Shown: positions 54,001 to 64,000, numbered from the stretch's first letter. The stretch: DNA of 64,000 nt from Bolinopsis microptera (GCF_026151205.1 NC_087075.1:15203628-15267627), one strand, 5' to 3'. Numbers and translations: made by a program. The notes: generated by a model not told the origin, from the letters alone.

Positions 54001-55759
54001 AGTGGCACTTGGTTATCAAGAAAATAGTAGCAACATACGAAAGGACTCCCCAACATGTAACAGGGACTCTATAAGACTGCTCCTTACAATAGTTGCAACA
54101 GAAAGTTGGAAGTTACAACACATCGATGTTCAGGCTGCCTTCTTGCAAGGCAAGAAGATTTCAAGAGATGTCTTCATTATTCCTCCGAAGGAAGCTGAAA
54201 CGAGGAAAATCTGGAAACTGAACAAATGTATTTACGGGTTAGTAGACGGACCTAGAATGTGGTATGTTGAGCTTCGTGACACTCTAGTGAAGTTAAATGT
54301 TGTGGTATCGTCATATGATGAGTCATTCATGTTCTGGTATGATGAAGGAAAACTCGAGGGTATCATTGCTGTGCATGTTGACGATCTGATGTTCAGTGGA
54401 AGCAAGAAGTTTGAAAGGGAAGTTATTGGGGAACTGAAGAAGAAGTTTCGTCTAAGTACGGAGGTCGAAGTTGAATTTGCTTATACTGGTCTTGATGTAA
54501 AGCAAACACAATCTGGAATTCTGGTATCACAACTGGGGTATGCAGACCAGATTTCAAGAATAGAGATCGACCCCACCCGAGTGAATCGAAATACGCTCCC
54601 AATCAACGAGAAAGAAAAGCAACAACTGAGAACTGTGTGCGGACAGTTGTTGTGGGTATCAACACAGACACGGCCAGATGTAGCTTATGCTACATGTTTT
54701 GCTAGTAATTCTGTGACTGAAGGGACCATCGCAGATTTGAAAATGGTAAACAAAACAGTAAAGTTCTTAGAAAAGAATCCTCTAACACTCAGGTTTAAGA
54801 AACTACTGTTGCCTGAGTCAGTCTTAGTGGTTTTCTGTGATGCATCGTATGGAAACTTGAAGGATGGTAGCTCTCAGGGAGGCTTCATAATTTTCCTTGT
54901 TTCGCTTACAGGAAAATCTTGCCCCATTACATGGCAGAGTAGAAAAATCCGGAGAGTATGTAAAAGTACTTTAGCAGCGGAGAGTTGGGCAATGATCGAA
55001 GCAGTGGAAACATGTGAGTTGATCCAAGCTCAGCTGAGTGAGATCATGTTATCTGGAAAACTTGAGGTCATTGTAATGACTGATTGCAAGTCTCTACATG
55101 ATGCTATCCAAACCTCGAAAAATGTTGATGACAAGGGATTGAGGATACCAATAGCTTGCCTGAGACAGCGAGTGAACAATAGTGAAATGACAGTTCGTTG
55201 GATTTCAACAAAGAAACAGCTTGCAGATTGTTTGACTAAAGCTGGAGCTCCAACTTCACTGCTACGGGAGGTATTGTCGTCAGGAGAATTTGACAATGAA
55301 CTGTTTAGAATTGTATTCCAATAATAAACATTGTATTCAAAGTTTTTAATATTGTGTGTGAAGGATTTTAATAATCTTAATAATTTGAAACTTAAAGAAG
55401 TTAAAAGAGTGAATATATTGGTATTTGTGATTTATATAATGTGCTCGTTTAAAACGATTTTCTATTACATGTTGTGCATGTATCCACAAAGAGGGAAGTT
55501 ATATTTAGAAAGATTATAGTCTTTCTTGTGACACCTTTATTTTATATTTAATATTTTAAATCTTTCAAAGCCTTTTTAAGAAAGAACGGGAGATTGTGAA
55601 TTGCTATATATTTGGTTTATATATTTATGATAGTCGATATAATATATACTAATTGTGTTCTATTTCAGAATGTACCACAAACATGTTGTCTGTGGGGTTT
55701 GATAATTACTTGTAACAACTGGTGTGTTTCATTGCATAGTGATCCATTTAAAGTTAACA
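51060..55759 (+). mobile_element. 5'-truncated Copia-type LTR retrotransposon
   Basis: Inserted in module B/C between GATGACGTC (51059) and ATCAAGGGG (55760). The uninterrupted sequence GATGACGTCATCAAGGGG is present at 57324 and in the inverted copy near 58733. The 5' LTR and start of Gag are missing, and coding sequence begins at the junction. A purine tract AAGAAAGAACGGGAGA at 55579-55593 precedes a single 165-bp 3' LTR (55595-55759, TGTGAATTGC...AGTTAACA). There is no target-site duplication. Confidence 0.88.
51062..55324 (+). CDS. Gag-Pol polyprotein of the Copia element (N-terminus missing)
   Basis: The frame is open from the junction; the first in-frame ATG-independent start (TTG) is at 51107, but Gag-like residues WQEFTGLEKKRQG are encoded before it, so the true N-terminus is lost. 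Numbered from 51107: Gag UBN2-like region (1-130); knuckle CYACGDKNHIARWC near 190; protease AVIDSGCTKTVVG near 274; pre-integrase CKIC region near 475; integrase D,D,E at MDLKN, MADNGGEF and SNGIVERHH; reverse transcriptase with DVQAAFLQGK and the catalytic HVDDLMF; RNase H with FCDASYG, STLAAESWA and TDCKSLHDA. There are no internal stops in over 1,400 codons. It cannot transpose alone without the 5' LTR. The family resembles animal Copia elements of GalEa type (inferred). Confidence 0.93.
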   Translation, partial: WQEFTGLEKKRQGTALLLELKQGKIKDTVRSLGKDVLIAEDAIAKILSHLDKIYLEDSAQTCYRVYGKFEKYVRPEGLSLQSYISEFEKLLADLRRHKITLPEAVLAYRFLNSANLPSEKYDLALATVKDLTYKDMCETIGKIFSVQSNLSTPPASISVKVEHEECNYTYNSTPRGGRGNYRRMSRGRGNHHHPYNRQKSAYTGCYACGDKNHIARWCTSKNRASSSSTDNAQYFAQDGAENVTAMEAEGAFLTFMVVSESEDVVEIPEECLMSDTNLGSLVYESLACAVIDSGCTKTVVGRNWVNHYRETLEEKQLKMMVSEPCSTPFRFGDGLEVISTEKTIIPGRIGKTDVRIEANIVEKELPLLLSKASLKRAGAVLDFTNDTMRFSGDCVDLFETKSKHYCVPLCNKRRMTIGPPDRKTPHLVMTISEEGLFGTDEKEIRRKVEKIHKQFSHPPSDKLKTLLKTAGFKRPEYMKAIDEVSSSCKICLMYKKPKSRPVVGLPRGKVFNECVAMDLKNVPGTPNVYILHMIDSVTRYSAARIIYNKKKETIIQGICSGWISIFGNPKKFMADNGGEFANEEFTEMCQRFNVDVQNSAAESPWSNGIVERHHKMLTEMMVKTKEDSKCNWEVALCWALSAKNSMQMFGGFSANQLTMGRNPSLPNVIDDRLPALEETAVSKTVADNVNAMHSARQAFAKCESSNKIRRALQSQVRTSNDEYYSNGEKVMYKRKGSAKWSGPGVILGRDITHLYILKHGNQYYKCSACHLTRDTTTGYPITSESVVGQPNPSIVSSSPKSPLETQRNFLEDQPSCSMETAVSVPETETLPPSETTATIRPQHKSGLPKARSHVEFLPKYPEEDGEIWHKAYIHSRAGKSTGSYKNCVNIQLDGEESIQCVDWYELAVNWRDDLSPETEEEVLLSSVSMYDQAVVDAKLAELEKFKVNKVYVEVDANEQSNVGVRWVITKKAEGSVKARLVALGYQENSSNIRKDSPTCNRDSIRLLLTIVATESWKLQHIDVQAAFLQGKKISRDVFIIPPKEAETRKIWKLNKCIYGLVDGPRMWYVELRDTLVKLNVVVSSYDESFMFWYDEGKLEGIIAVHVDDLMFSGSKKFEREVIGELKKKFRLSTEVEVEFAYTGLDVKQTQSGILVSQLGYADQISRIEIDPTRVNRNTLPINEKEKQQLRTVCGQLLWVSTQTRPDVAYATCFASNSVTEGTIADLKMVNKTVKFLEKNPLTLRFKKLLLPESVLVVFCDASYGNLKDGSSQGGFIIFLVSLTGKSCPITWQSRKIRRVCKSTLAAESWAMIEAVETCELIQAQLSEIMLSGKLEVIVMTDCKSLHDAIQTSKNVDDKGLRIPIACLRQRVNNSEMTVRWISTKKQLADCLTKAGAPTSLLREVLSSGEFDNELFRIVFQ

Positions 55760-55963
55760 ATCAAGGGGTGTTTATGACGTCAAATAATTTGTTTATACAA
55801 TGTAAACTAAAGTGTAAACAATTATATTCAAGACCTGTGGTCGGAAATGGCTGTATCTTTTATACTTTTGAATCTATGGACAATTAAATACAGGCTACAA
55901 TTGACTGGCAAAGCGTCTATCCCTGAATATATATGTATATATGTATATATATAGATAGATTTT
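55760..55963. repeat. Module C, copy 1 (right flank of Copia)
   Basis: ATCAAGGGGTGTTTATGACG onward to the TATATATGTATAT microsatellite. Further copies follow module B at 57331-57520 and, inverted, at 58573-58740. Confidence 0.88.
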
Positions 55964-56469
55964 ACCAAAACCCATAATCATGGGTAGAGTGGACCGCTGC
56001 CAGTGTCTCTCTTTCCCAAACAAAAGGAAATGATATTAATTTGATTGACCGTTCTCAAATGCAAAATGATACCGAGAATGAAATCGGTCGCTCGCTTTTC
56101 CCATTCATTCACGGCTTACGAATTGTATAAATAAGTTTCGATTGATTACATCAATCAGATGCTGTAAAAATCTCTTTGGGCTGCGTTCGGGTCGATACCT
56201 AGTATTTCGGGGTAAGGGACAAGGGTGGTAGTTATAACTTATTGAATAAGCTGAAGTTTATTGAATCTTTATTGCCGAGTACAGCTGCCTTTGGGCAGTT
56301 CTTCTTAATCTATTACAATTGTAAATGAATGGGAAAAGCGAGCGACCGATTTCATTCTCGGTATCATTTTGCATTTGAGAACGGTCAATCAAATTAATAT
56401 CATTTCCTTTTGTTTGGGAAAGAGAGACACTGGCAGCGGTCCACTCTACCCATGATTATGGGTTTTGGT
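55964..56469. mobile_element. Palindromic (fold-back) MITE, copy 3
   Basis: Full-length copy of about 506 bp. Each arm of about 150 bp holds GTAGAGTGGACCGCTGCC, TCTCTCTTTCCCAAACAAAA and GATACCGAGAATGAAATCGG. The spacer has GGTCGATACCTAGTATTTCG. No ORF. Confidence 0.93.
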
Positions 56470-57520
56470 AAAATATCATCTCTTTTTGATTATAATGTCA
56501 GGGTACTTTATAAAGTCGAAATATAAACTGATATCTTCATTAATAAGGAGGAAGTTTCAACGATTTCGAAATTTTTCCTTTAAAAACATTTCCTTGTGTT
56601 TAGGGAAGCATATTGGTCGATCACTGACTGAATATGCCACTTAATACTCATTCAAGTTGGCATTAAATTCATATATAATGATATTAAACTGTCGTGGCAA
56701 AGCAGAGTTTGTTGGAAATCACGAATGAGCAAAATTCTCACCTTTCGCACGTGCAAACTTTGAGCGGACGTTGCGTGCGCATCCAATATTGAATCGCCGT
56801 AAATTTTTGCATGCAATTGTTTTATATATAGTTTGATAAGCATGCAAAGTTTCAAAGTATTTCAAGAAGAACTGTAATCACAACGGCACTCTAAAGTTGA
56901 CAGAAAATGACGAAAACAGCAATTTTCAGTGATTTTAGCAATTTTCTTTCAATTTGGGCGTGTCCCCACGTGTGCAACTTTTCGATTTTCAACTTTAAAA
57001 CTAGCCTAATGCACAATTTATACCTATAGGAAGCAGAACTGAGCTCCACAACTCAAGGCATGGCCCAACACCAGAGAATACTAAATCGCAAAATTGACGT
57101 TTTTATAAAATAATTCTTCAAAAAAGCACAAACTTCAATGACGAATATCTTTATGAAGGAGCAAGCTAGAAAAACTTTCCGGTAGATTTTCAGAATGCTT
57201 GAACAATTATCTAAGATGAAAATTTCCTCAGATTTTGAATAAAATTACTCCTTAATGGTGTAAAATTAATTTTGAAAATTATTACTTTGTCAAAAATCAA
57301 GTTTTAAAAACGGTTAACTTGATGACGTCATCAAGGGGTGTTTATGACGTCAAATAATTTTTTTATACAATGTAAACTAAAGTGTAAACAATTATTTGCA
57401 AGACCTGTGGTCGGAAATGGCTGTATCTTTTATACTTTTGAATCTATGGACACTTAAATACAGGTTACAATTGACTGGCAAAGCGTCTATCCCTGAATAT
57501 ATATATATATGTATGTATAT
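56470..57520. repeat. Modules B and C, copy 2 (uninterrupted)
   Basis: Same order as 50200-51059 plus 55760-55930, without the Copia insert, so it serves as the empty-site reference. Ends in a TATATATG microsatellite. Confidence 0.9.
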
Positions 57521-57721
57521 ATGTATCACGACAATCTATCGTAAAACAGGGGTTCTAGAAAACCCATTTCCCGATGCTCCTGAAACCTGAAACTTTTTTT
57601 GCAGTCGCTTTGGTCAACGTCTAGACGCCCTGAAAAATTTCAGATCTCTAACTCAATTTTAACATGGTTTTTAAGGCACCTGAATATGGCGATTTTGGGT
57701 TTTTTACCGAATTTCGTATAA

Positions 57722-58044
57722 CAGTGCTGGCGAGTATTTTATGCAAATTTCTTAAAAATCTCAACATAACTATTTTTTATTCCTGTCATCTTTGACATCA
57801 AATTAGAATGTTTTGAACTAAAAATAAATCTGCTGAACGACTTCCGATTAGTCTTAATGCCTGGAAAACTCCTGCCGGGGGCGGCGGCCTTCGGCCGCCG
57901 CCTCCGGCCGGAGTGCACGCTTCGCGTGCACGAAAGAGGCTTCCAACGTGTACCAAAGGGGGTATAATAGTAAAGGGGGTACAATAGTAAAGGGGGTACA
58001 TAGTATACCCCCAATAAAGACACCGCTCGTGCTTGCCAGCACTG
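57722..58044. mobile_element. Module A, inverted copy 2
   Basis: CAGTGCTGGCGAG to CTTGCCAGCACTG. The larger GC hairpin has a mismatch here (GCCGGGGGCGG instead of GCCGGAGGCGG), and the 8-bp-stem hairpin CGCTTCGCG is intact. The associated tail lies to its left from about 57525. Confidence 0.88.
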
Positions 58045-58249
58045 TGATAGATATCACGACAATCTGTCGTAAAACAGGGGTTCTAGAAAACCTACTTCCC
58101 GATGCTCCTGAAACCTGAAACTTTTTTTGCAGTCGATTTGGTCACCGTCTAGACGCCCTGAAAAATTTCAGATCACTAACTCGATTTTAACATGGTTTTT
58201 AAGGCACCTGAATATGGCGATTTTGGGTTTTTTACCGAATTTCGTATAA

Positions 58250-58572
58250 CAGTGCTGGCGAGTATTTTATGCAAATTTCTTAAAAATCTCAACATAACTA
58301 TTTTTTATTCCTGTCATCTTTGACATCAAATTAGAATGTTTTGAACTAAAAATAAATCTGCTGAACGACTTCCGATGAGTCTTAATGCCTGAAAAACTCC
58401 TGCCGGAGGCGGCGGCCTTCGGCCGCCGCCTCCGGCCGGAGTGCACGCTTCGCGTGCACGAAAGAGGCTTGTAACGTGTACCAAAGGGGGTATAATAGTA
58501 AAGGGGGTATAATAGTAAAGGGGGTACATAGTATACCCACAATAAATGCACCGGTCGTGCTTGCCAGCACTG
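58250..58572. mobile_element. Module A, inverted copy 3
   Basis: Tandem with copy 2 in the same orientation, tail at 58053-58249. Both hairpins are perfect (16-bp and 8-bp stems, TTC loops on this strand). Confidence 0.9.
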
Positions 58573-59595
58573 TGATAGACGCTTTGCCAGTCAATTGTAG
58601 CCTGTATTTAATTGTCCATAGATTCAAAAGTATAAAAGATACAGCCATTTCCGACCACAGGTCTTGAAAATAATTGTTTACACTTTAGTTTACATTGTAT
58701 AAACAAATTATTTGACGTCATGAACACCCCTTGATGACGTCATCAAGTTAACCGTTTTTAAAACTTGATTTTTGACAAAGTAATAACTTTTAAAAATGAT
58801 TTTACACCATTAAGGAGTAATTGTATTCAAAATCTGAGGAAATTTTCATCTTAGATAATTGTTCAAGCATTCTGAAAATCTACCGAAAAGTTTTTCTAGC
58901 TTGCCCCTTCATAAAGATATTCGTCATTGAAGTTTGTGCTTTTTTGAAGAATTATTTTATAAAAACGTCAATTTTGCGATTTAGTATTCTCTGGTGTTGG
59001 GCCATGCCTTGGGTTGTGGAGCTCAGTTCTGCTTCCTATAGATATAAATTGTGCATTAGGCTAGTTTTAAAGTTAAAAATCGAAAAGTTGCACACGTGGG
59101 TACACGCCCAAATTGATAGAAAATTGCTAAAATCACTGAAAATTGCTGTTTTCGTCATTTTCTGTCAACTTTAGAGTGCCGTTGTGATTACAGTTCTTCT
59201 TGAAATACTTTGAAACTTTGCATGCTTATCAAGCTATATATACAACAATTACATGCAAAATTTTACGGCGATTCAATATTGGATGCGCACGCAACGTCCG
59301 CTCAAAGTTTGCACGTGCGAAAGGTGAGAATTTTGCTCATTTGTGATTTCCAACAAATTCTGCTTTGCCACGACAGTTTAATGTCATTATAAATGAATTT
59401 AATGCCAACTTGAATGAGTATTCAGTGGGATATTCAGTCAGTGATCGACCGATATGCTTACCTAAACACAAGGAAATGTTTTTAAAGGAAAAATTTCGAA
59501 ATTGTTGAAACTTCCTCCTTATTAATGAAGATATCAGTTTATATTTCGACTTTATAATGTACCCTGACATTATAATCAAAAAGAGATGATATTTG
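58573..59595. repeat. Modules C and B, inverted copy 3
   Basis: Mirror image of 56470-57500. Together with the copy at 59596-60095 it makes the 56-60 kb stretch a large imperfect inverted repeat. Confidence 0.9.
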
Positions 59596-60095
59596 ACCAA
59601 AACCCATAATCATGGGTAGAGTGGACCGCTGCCAGTGTCTCTCTTTCCCAAACAAAAGGAAATGATATTAATTTGATTGACCGTTCTCAAATGCAAAATG
59701 ATACCGAGAATGAAATCGGTCGCTCGCTTTTCCCATTCATTTACAATTGTAATAGATTAAGAAGAACTACCCAAAGGCAGCTGTACTCAGCAATAAAGAT
59801 TCAATAAACTTCAGCTAATTCAATAAGTAATAACTACCACCCTTACCCCGAAATACTAGGTATCGACCCGAACGCAACCCAAAGAGATTTTTACAGCATC
59901 TGATTGATGTACCTAATCAATCGAAACTTATTACAATTCGTAAGCCGTGAATGAATGGGAAAAGCGAGCGACCGATTTCATTCTCGGTATCATTTTGCAT
60001 TTGAGAACGGTCAATCAAATTAATATCATTTCCTTTTGTTTGGGAAAGAGAGACACTGGCAGCGGTCCACTCTACCCATGATTATGGGTTTTGGT
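59596..60095. mobile_element. Palindromic (fold-back) MITE, copy 4
   Basis: Full-length; arms as in copy 3. Followed directly by G-run-element sequence at 60103. Confidence 0.92.
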
Positions 60096-60102
60096 CAAAT
60101 TT

Positions 60103-60221
60103 AAGTATAGTAAAGTATATTAAAATATACCGAAGCCCCAAAATCGGAAATTTGAATGTAACATCAAAATCGGAAAAAACCTACATTTTAATATACGTTA
60201 ATATTGTCATCTTCCCCCCAA
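60103..60221. mobile_element. Right end of a G-run element
   Basis: AGTATAGTAAAGTATATTAA, two AAAATCGGAAA segments and the end AATATTGTCATCTTCCCCCC. Closely similar in layout to the right end of 9544-10209. Confidence 0.6.
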
Positions 60222-60402
60222 GTTTAATACCCCCATTATTTTAGTCAGCATGATCTTATAAACTTATAAATTAACTTAACTGAGCGTTAATGATACATTC
60301 AAATTACAAATTTATACCAGTAGATTATTTTCTTGTCACTGATGTTAAGGTTGATACCTCATGACCAGGTAAAGCCGTAGTACATACACCGCCGTAACAG
60401 CC

Positions 60403-61410
60403 GTGAGAGTGTTCCGGCGCGGGTTTTTATCGCAGTTTTCATGCTATTTTGTTCAAGACGTAAATCGTCGTAGAGTACTGTATCTCACTTTAGTGAGGAG
60501 CCTATTTGAGCATTGCTCAGTTATATGGAGACCAGTCACAAAATCCCAGATAAGCAAGCTGGAGGGCCTCCAAAAGCGTGCTATTAAGTGGATTCTTCAC
60601 GAGGAGTATATGAGTTATCCACCATCCACATACATTCAAAAATGCAGACAGCTTAAGATTATGCCCATAGAAGACCGCTTCGACTTTCTTGACCTTATTT
60701 TCTTCTTTAAAATTGTGAAGCAACATATACCTGTCACTTTACCCTCATATTTGCAACCATTTCAAGGCCACTCAAGGTTAAGAAATAGCCACATGGACCA
60801 CTTATGTTTTGTAAGCTCAATCTTACCACGAGCAAGCTCTAACGCTTTTGCTAAGAACTTTTACTTTAGGACCCATTCCAAATGGAATCATATTCCTCTA
60901 GCTATACGTGAGATAGAGACTATTTCTGAGTTCAAAAGCAAATTGACCTCCTACATGTGGGATAAAATTCTGCCGGAGGACTTTGATTATGATCTAGATT
61001 ATTCCCTCGAGACAGAGATGTGAGGCAGTCTACCTAAAGCTAAAAATATGTTCATAAGAGCTTAAATCCCTGTTGTCTGTATTTCTCATTTCTCATTTTA
61101 GTGCATATCATCACATCATGGATTTCACTTTATTATATGATTTGATTGCTTTTGATATTTTTGTGTGATTCTATTTGAAATTCTATTTAAAATTCAAGAT
61201 TTTCGTGGGCCCATACTTGTGCAGGAGGTGCATTTTGCTCTCAACATCTGTGTTTTGGTGACCCTCAGGTCCTTTGATTACATACATTTTGTCCTAGAAA
61301 ATCTGATTTTATCGGAGTCTTATACTTTTGAGAAAATTTAATGTTGTTTATTCATTGTGTAAATTTGTATGTAATTGATCGATTTGAAAGATTTCAATAA
61401 AAAAATCGCA
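60403..61410 (+). mobile_element. LINE 3' fragment (reverse-transcriptase C-terminus)
   Basis: The frame 60403-61023 encodes the thumb/C-terminal part of a CR1/Jockey-type polymerase: LVRSLFEHCSVIW, LEGLQKRAIKWIL and the SKWNHIP...IREIETISEFKSKL region. A 3' UTR of about 380 bp ends with AATAAAAAAATCG near 61397-61409. It is 5'-truncated, with no palm motifs. Confidence 0.82.
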
Positions 61411-61469
61411 ACGCAGTTTCCATCGCAATGTAATATGTATGTACTACGGCTTAAGTAGTGCACTGGCAA

Positions 61470-62010
61470 CCAGGGAGAACCAAGGAGAACCAGGGAGAAC
61501 CAGGGAGAACCAGGGAGAACCAGGGAGAACCAGGGAGAACCAGGGAGAACCAGGGAGAACCAGGGAGAACCAGGGAGAACCAGGGAGAACCAGGGAGAAC
61601 CAGGGAGAACCAGGGAGAACCAGGGAGAACTAGGGAGAACCAGGGAGAACTAGGGAGAACCAGGGAGAACCAGGGAGAACTAGGGAGAACCAGGGAGAAC
61701 CAGGGAGAACCAGGGAGAACCAGGGAGAACCAGGGAGAACGAGGGGGAACCAGGGAGAACCAGGGAGAACCAAGGAGAACCAGGGAGAACCAGGGAGAAC
61801 CAGGGAGAACCAGGGAGAACCAAGGAGAACCAGGGAGAACCAGGGAGAACCAGGGAGAACCAGGGAGAACCAGGGAGAACCAGGGAGAACCAGGGAGAAC
61901 CAGGGAGAACCAGGGAGAACCAGGGAGAACCAGGGAGAACTAGGGAGAACCAGGGAGAACCAGGGAGAACCAGGGAGAACCAGGGAGAACTAGGGAGAAC
62001 CAGGGAGAAC
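61470..62010. repeat. 10-bp satellite (CAGGGAGAAC)n
   Basis: About 54 units with sparse CTAGGGAGAAC and CCAAGGAGAAC variants. The 30-bp frame period leaves two strands open, so the GEPGRTREN-like and PWFSLVLPGS-like frames are artefacts. It lies in the intron just 3' (minus strand) of the exon at 62015-62090. Confidence 0.95.
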
Positions 62011-62014
62011 TCAC

Positions 62015-62090
62015 CCGCGTCATTGTTCAGTATTTCGTAGGCTTGTTTCATCTTGCTTTCCCATTGCAGGAGTTGAGTTCTTTTGATCAT
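62015..62090 (-). CDS. Isolated exon of an unrecognised gene
   Basis: Flanked by an ATTTTCCAG acceptor and a GGTGAGT donor, phase 0 in and phase 1 out. It encodes MIKRTQLLQWESKMKQAYE followed by ILNNDAG, a charged helical stretch. The next exon downstream was not found within 2 kb (satellite, then LINE). Internal exon or first coding exon cannot be decided. Confidence 0.45.
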
Positions 62091-62530
62091 CTGGAAAATT
62101 TTTTGATCGATTAAGTAATTAGCAAATTAATTAATTCAATTATTAAAATTAATGACTTTATAATGCTTTTGGACACGAAGGGAAACACACAACATAAGGC
62201 TTGAAATCTTCGTAAAACTACATCGTTAATGACTTTGACATATAGCACGGCTAACATCAACGATATTGGAAAGTTTATTGAAAGATTGAACAAGTTTAAA
62301 AAAGTTAACCAGATATAAGTGCGCTAGCTACCCCACGAAAAACCTCACCGAACCTCCACGCGGTGCGGGGTGGGTGGCTCGAACGGGAGGTGCATGGGTG
62401 TTTCTAACCTATGCAAAGGAAGGGACTAGCCATCTCTACAACAAGGAAAGGCTCTAATAGCCTCTACTAACCTTAGAACCGCAGCATAACCGCTTTTCCC
62501 ACAGGCAAATAACACCTTCCGCAAGAAACT
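62091..62530. other. Spacer between the exon and the satellite
   Basis: AT-rich to about 62310, then GC-richer around CCACGCGGTGCGGGGTGGG (62356-62375). Nothing supported. Confidence 0.4.
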
Positions 62531-63680
62531 AACACGCTCACAGGCTCCCACATGACGTGTAACCCCAGGATTTGGTTTTGAATCGGACACTGAAAACAAC
62601 GATAGAGGAGCGGTCTACACGCTCACAGGCTACTATGTCTTTTGTAACCCCAGGATTTGACACGTTCACAGGCTACCATGTGTCGTGTAACCCCAGGATT
62701 TAGCACGCTCACAGACTACCACGTCTCGTGTATCCCTAGGACTCACTTAACAGACTCTAACACGCTCACAGGCTTCCACGTCTCGTGTACCCTAGGATTT
62801 GGTTTTGGATCGGACACTCAAAACAACGATAGAGGAGCGGTCTACACGCTCACAGGTCACCATGTATCGTGTAACCCCAGGATTTTACACGCTCACAGGC
62901 TTCCACGTCTCGTGAACCCTAGGATTTGGTTTTTGGATCGGACACTCAAAACAACGATAGAGGAGCGGTCTACACGCTCACAGACTACCACGTCTCGTGT
63001 AACCGCAGGACTCTAACACTTAACAGACTCTAACACGCTCACAGGCTTCCACGTCTCGTGTACCCTAGGATTTGGTTTTGGATCGGAAACTCAAAACAAC
63101 GATAGAGGAGCGGTCTACACGCTCACAGACTACCACGTCTCGTGTAACCCCAGGATTTAACACGCTCACAGGCTACCAAGTCTCGTGTAACCTTAGGATT
63201 TAACACGCTCACAGGCTACCACGCCTCTTGTAACCCTATAGGACTCTAAGTCTAACACTTAACAGACTCTAACACGCTCACAGGCTTCCACGTCTCGTGT
63301 ACCCTAGGATTTGGTTTTGGATCGGACACTCAAAACAACGATAGAGGAGCGGACTACACGCTCACAGGCTTCCATGTCTCATGTAACCCCAGGATTTTAC
63401 ACGTTCAAAGGCTACCACGCCTCGTGTATCCTAGGATTTGGTTTTGGATCGGACACTCAAAACAACGATAGAGGAGTGGTCTACACGCTCACAGGCTACA
63501 ATGTCTCGTGTAACCTTAGGATTTAACACGCTCACAGGCTACGACTTCTCGTGTAACCCTAGGACTCTAACACTTAACAGACTCTAACACACTCACAGGC
63601 TTCCAAGTCTCGTGTACCCTAGGATTTGGTTTTTGGATCGCACACTCAAAACAACGACAGAGGAGTGGTCTACAGTGACG
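62531..63680. repeat. Complex satellite of mixed 40-45 bp and 90-bp units
   Basis: Two interleaved modules recur: CACGCTCACAGGCTACCACG with TCTCGTGTAACCCCAGGATT (about 42 bp), and GATTTGGTTTTGGATCGGAC with ACTCAAAACAACGATAGAGG and AGCGGTCTACA. They combine in varying order about six to eight times. No ORF here is credible. Confidence 0.88.
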
Positions 63681-63895
63681 TTACAGGAACATTGCATACT
63701 CCTACGAGTTGCACGTAGCAGGCCATGACCGTCCCTGGAAGTCCCTGTCTCCTCATCGTTAACCCGTAAGGGGTTGCACCAGGGGCGGTGGTAACAGAAC
63801 TTCAAGACTCTCGGAGTCTGTTGTCGATATCTATGTATAATATAATTATGGTAAATAACTTGGGAGTCTCTCTCTCTAGCAGCAGGAGTTGGAGA

Positions 63896-64000
63896 ATGGG
63901 GACGCCGACCAATCAAAAGAGAAGTGCGCTAGCTGAAAGAAAAATGAACGTTAACAAAGCTATACAAGATAACAAAGAAGAAATAGGACAACAAAATAGA
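63896..64000 (+). CDS. Start of an ORF running off the window
   Basis: ATG at 63896 opens a frame with MGTPTNQKRSALAERKMNV and further K/Q/N-rich codons to the window end, with no stop in 35 codons. It is hydrophilic and helical. It follows a CT-rich stretch ending TCTCTCTCTCTAGCAGCAG, which could be a splice acceptor. Too short to identify; could be a host gene or a Gag-like start. Confidence 0.3.
   Translation, partial: MGTPTNQKRSALAERKMNVNKAIQDNKEEIGQQNR

Noticed and set aside
61439-62090. ORFs reading GEPGRTREN or PWFSLVLPGS repeats
   Set aside because: These are translations of a 10-bp satellite; the minus-strand one merely runs on from the real exon at 62015-62090 past its splice donor.

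Overview
This is AT-rich animal (invertebrate) nuclear DNA. Genes are split by GT-AG introns, tandem repeats are abundant, and Ty3 and Copia LTR retrotransposons, LINE fragments, a tRNA-derived SINE and several families of MITE-like elements are present. The gene content (cytochrome b5 reductase, a Ly6/uPAR-type secreted peptide, a dibasic peptide precursor, a RanBP2 zinc finger and a large FEN1-like invertebrate family) fits a cnidarian-grade or other marine invertebrate. The species cannot be fixed from sequence alone.

Layout. 0-4 kb: the C-terminal exons of a CYB5R-type reductase (minus strand). One intron carries a LINE, which is itself split by a G-tract-ended transposon. 4-9.5 kb: 40-bp and 43-bp satellites and gene-poor DNA. 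9.5-13 kb: two non-autonomous DNA transposons, one with TTAA target duplications. 13.1-14.7 kb: a decayed unrecognised gene. 14.7-20.1 kb: a complete, young Ty3 element (identical 107-bp LTRs, 5-bp target duplication). 20-23.6 kb: dispersed repeats, including a small hairpin element. 23.6-24.5 kb: a three-exon gene for a 119-aa protein I do not recognise. 27.1-28 kb: a diverged copy of the composite element seen at 49-60 kb. 28-37.1 kb: a nine-exon gene (minus) for a 1415-aa protein with a FEN1/XPG-like active site. 37.7-38.4 kb: a hairpin cluster. 39.2-41.1 kb: a secreted peptide precursor gene whose large intron is a 15-bp minisatellite. 42-44.1 kb: a SINE with a 58-bp flanking duplication and a fold-back element. 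44.2 kb: a RanBP2 zinc-finger exon. 44.9-46.0 kb: a Ly6/three-finger-like secreted protein gene. 46.7-48.1 kb: short-period satellites. 49.1-60.2 kb: a mosaic of repeated modules partly mirrored around 57.5 kb, with a 5'-truncated Copia element inside. 60.4-61.4 kb: a LINE 3' fragment. 61.5-64 kb: satellites, one isolated exon and an ORF running off the end.

Splice models were built by eye from consensus sites and phase. For the reductase, the FEN1-like gene, the two secreted peptides and the 119-aa gene, every intron phase closes, which is the main support. Genes are not organised in operons; each is separate, and repeats sit mostly in introns and between genes. The most unusual items are the FEN1-like gene, the peptide precursor, the hairpins with C-GAA-G loops, and the nested G-tract-ended transposons.
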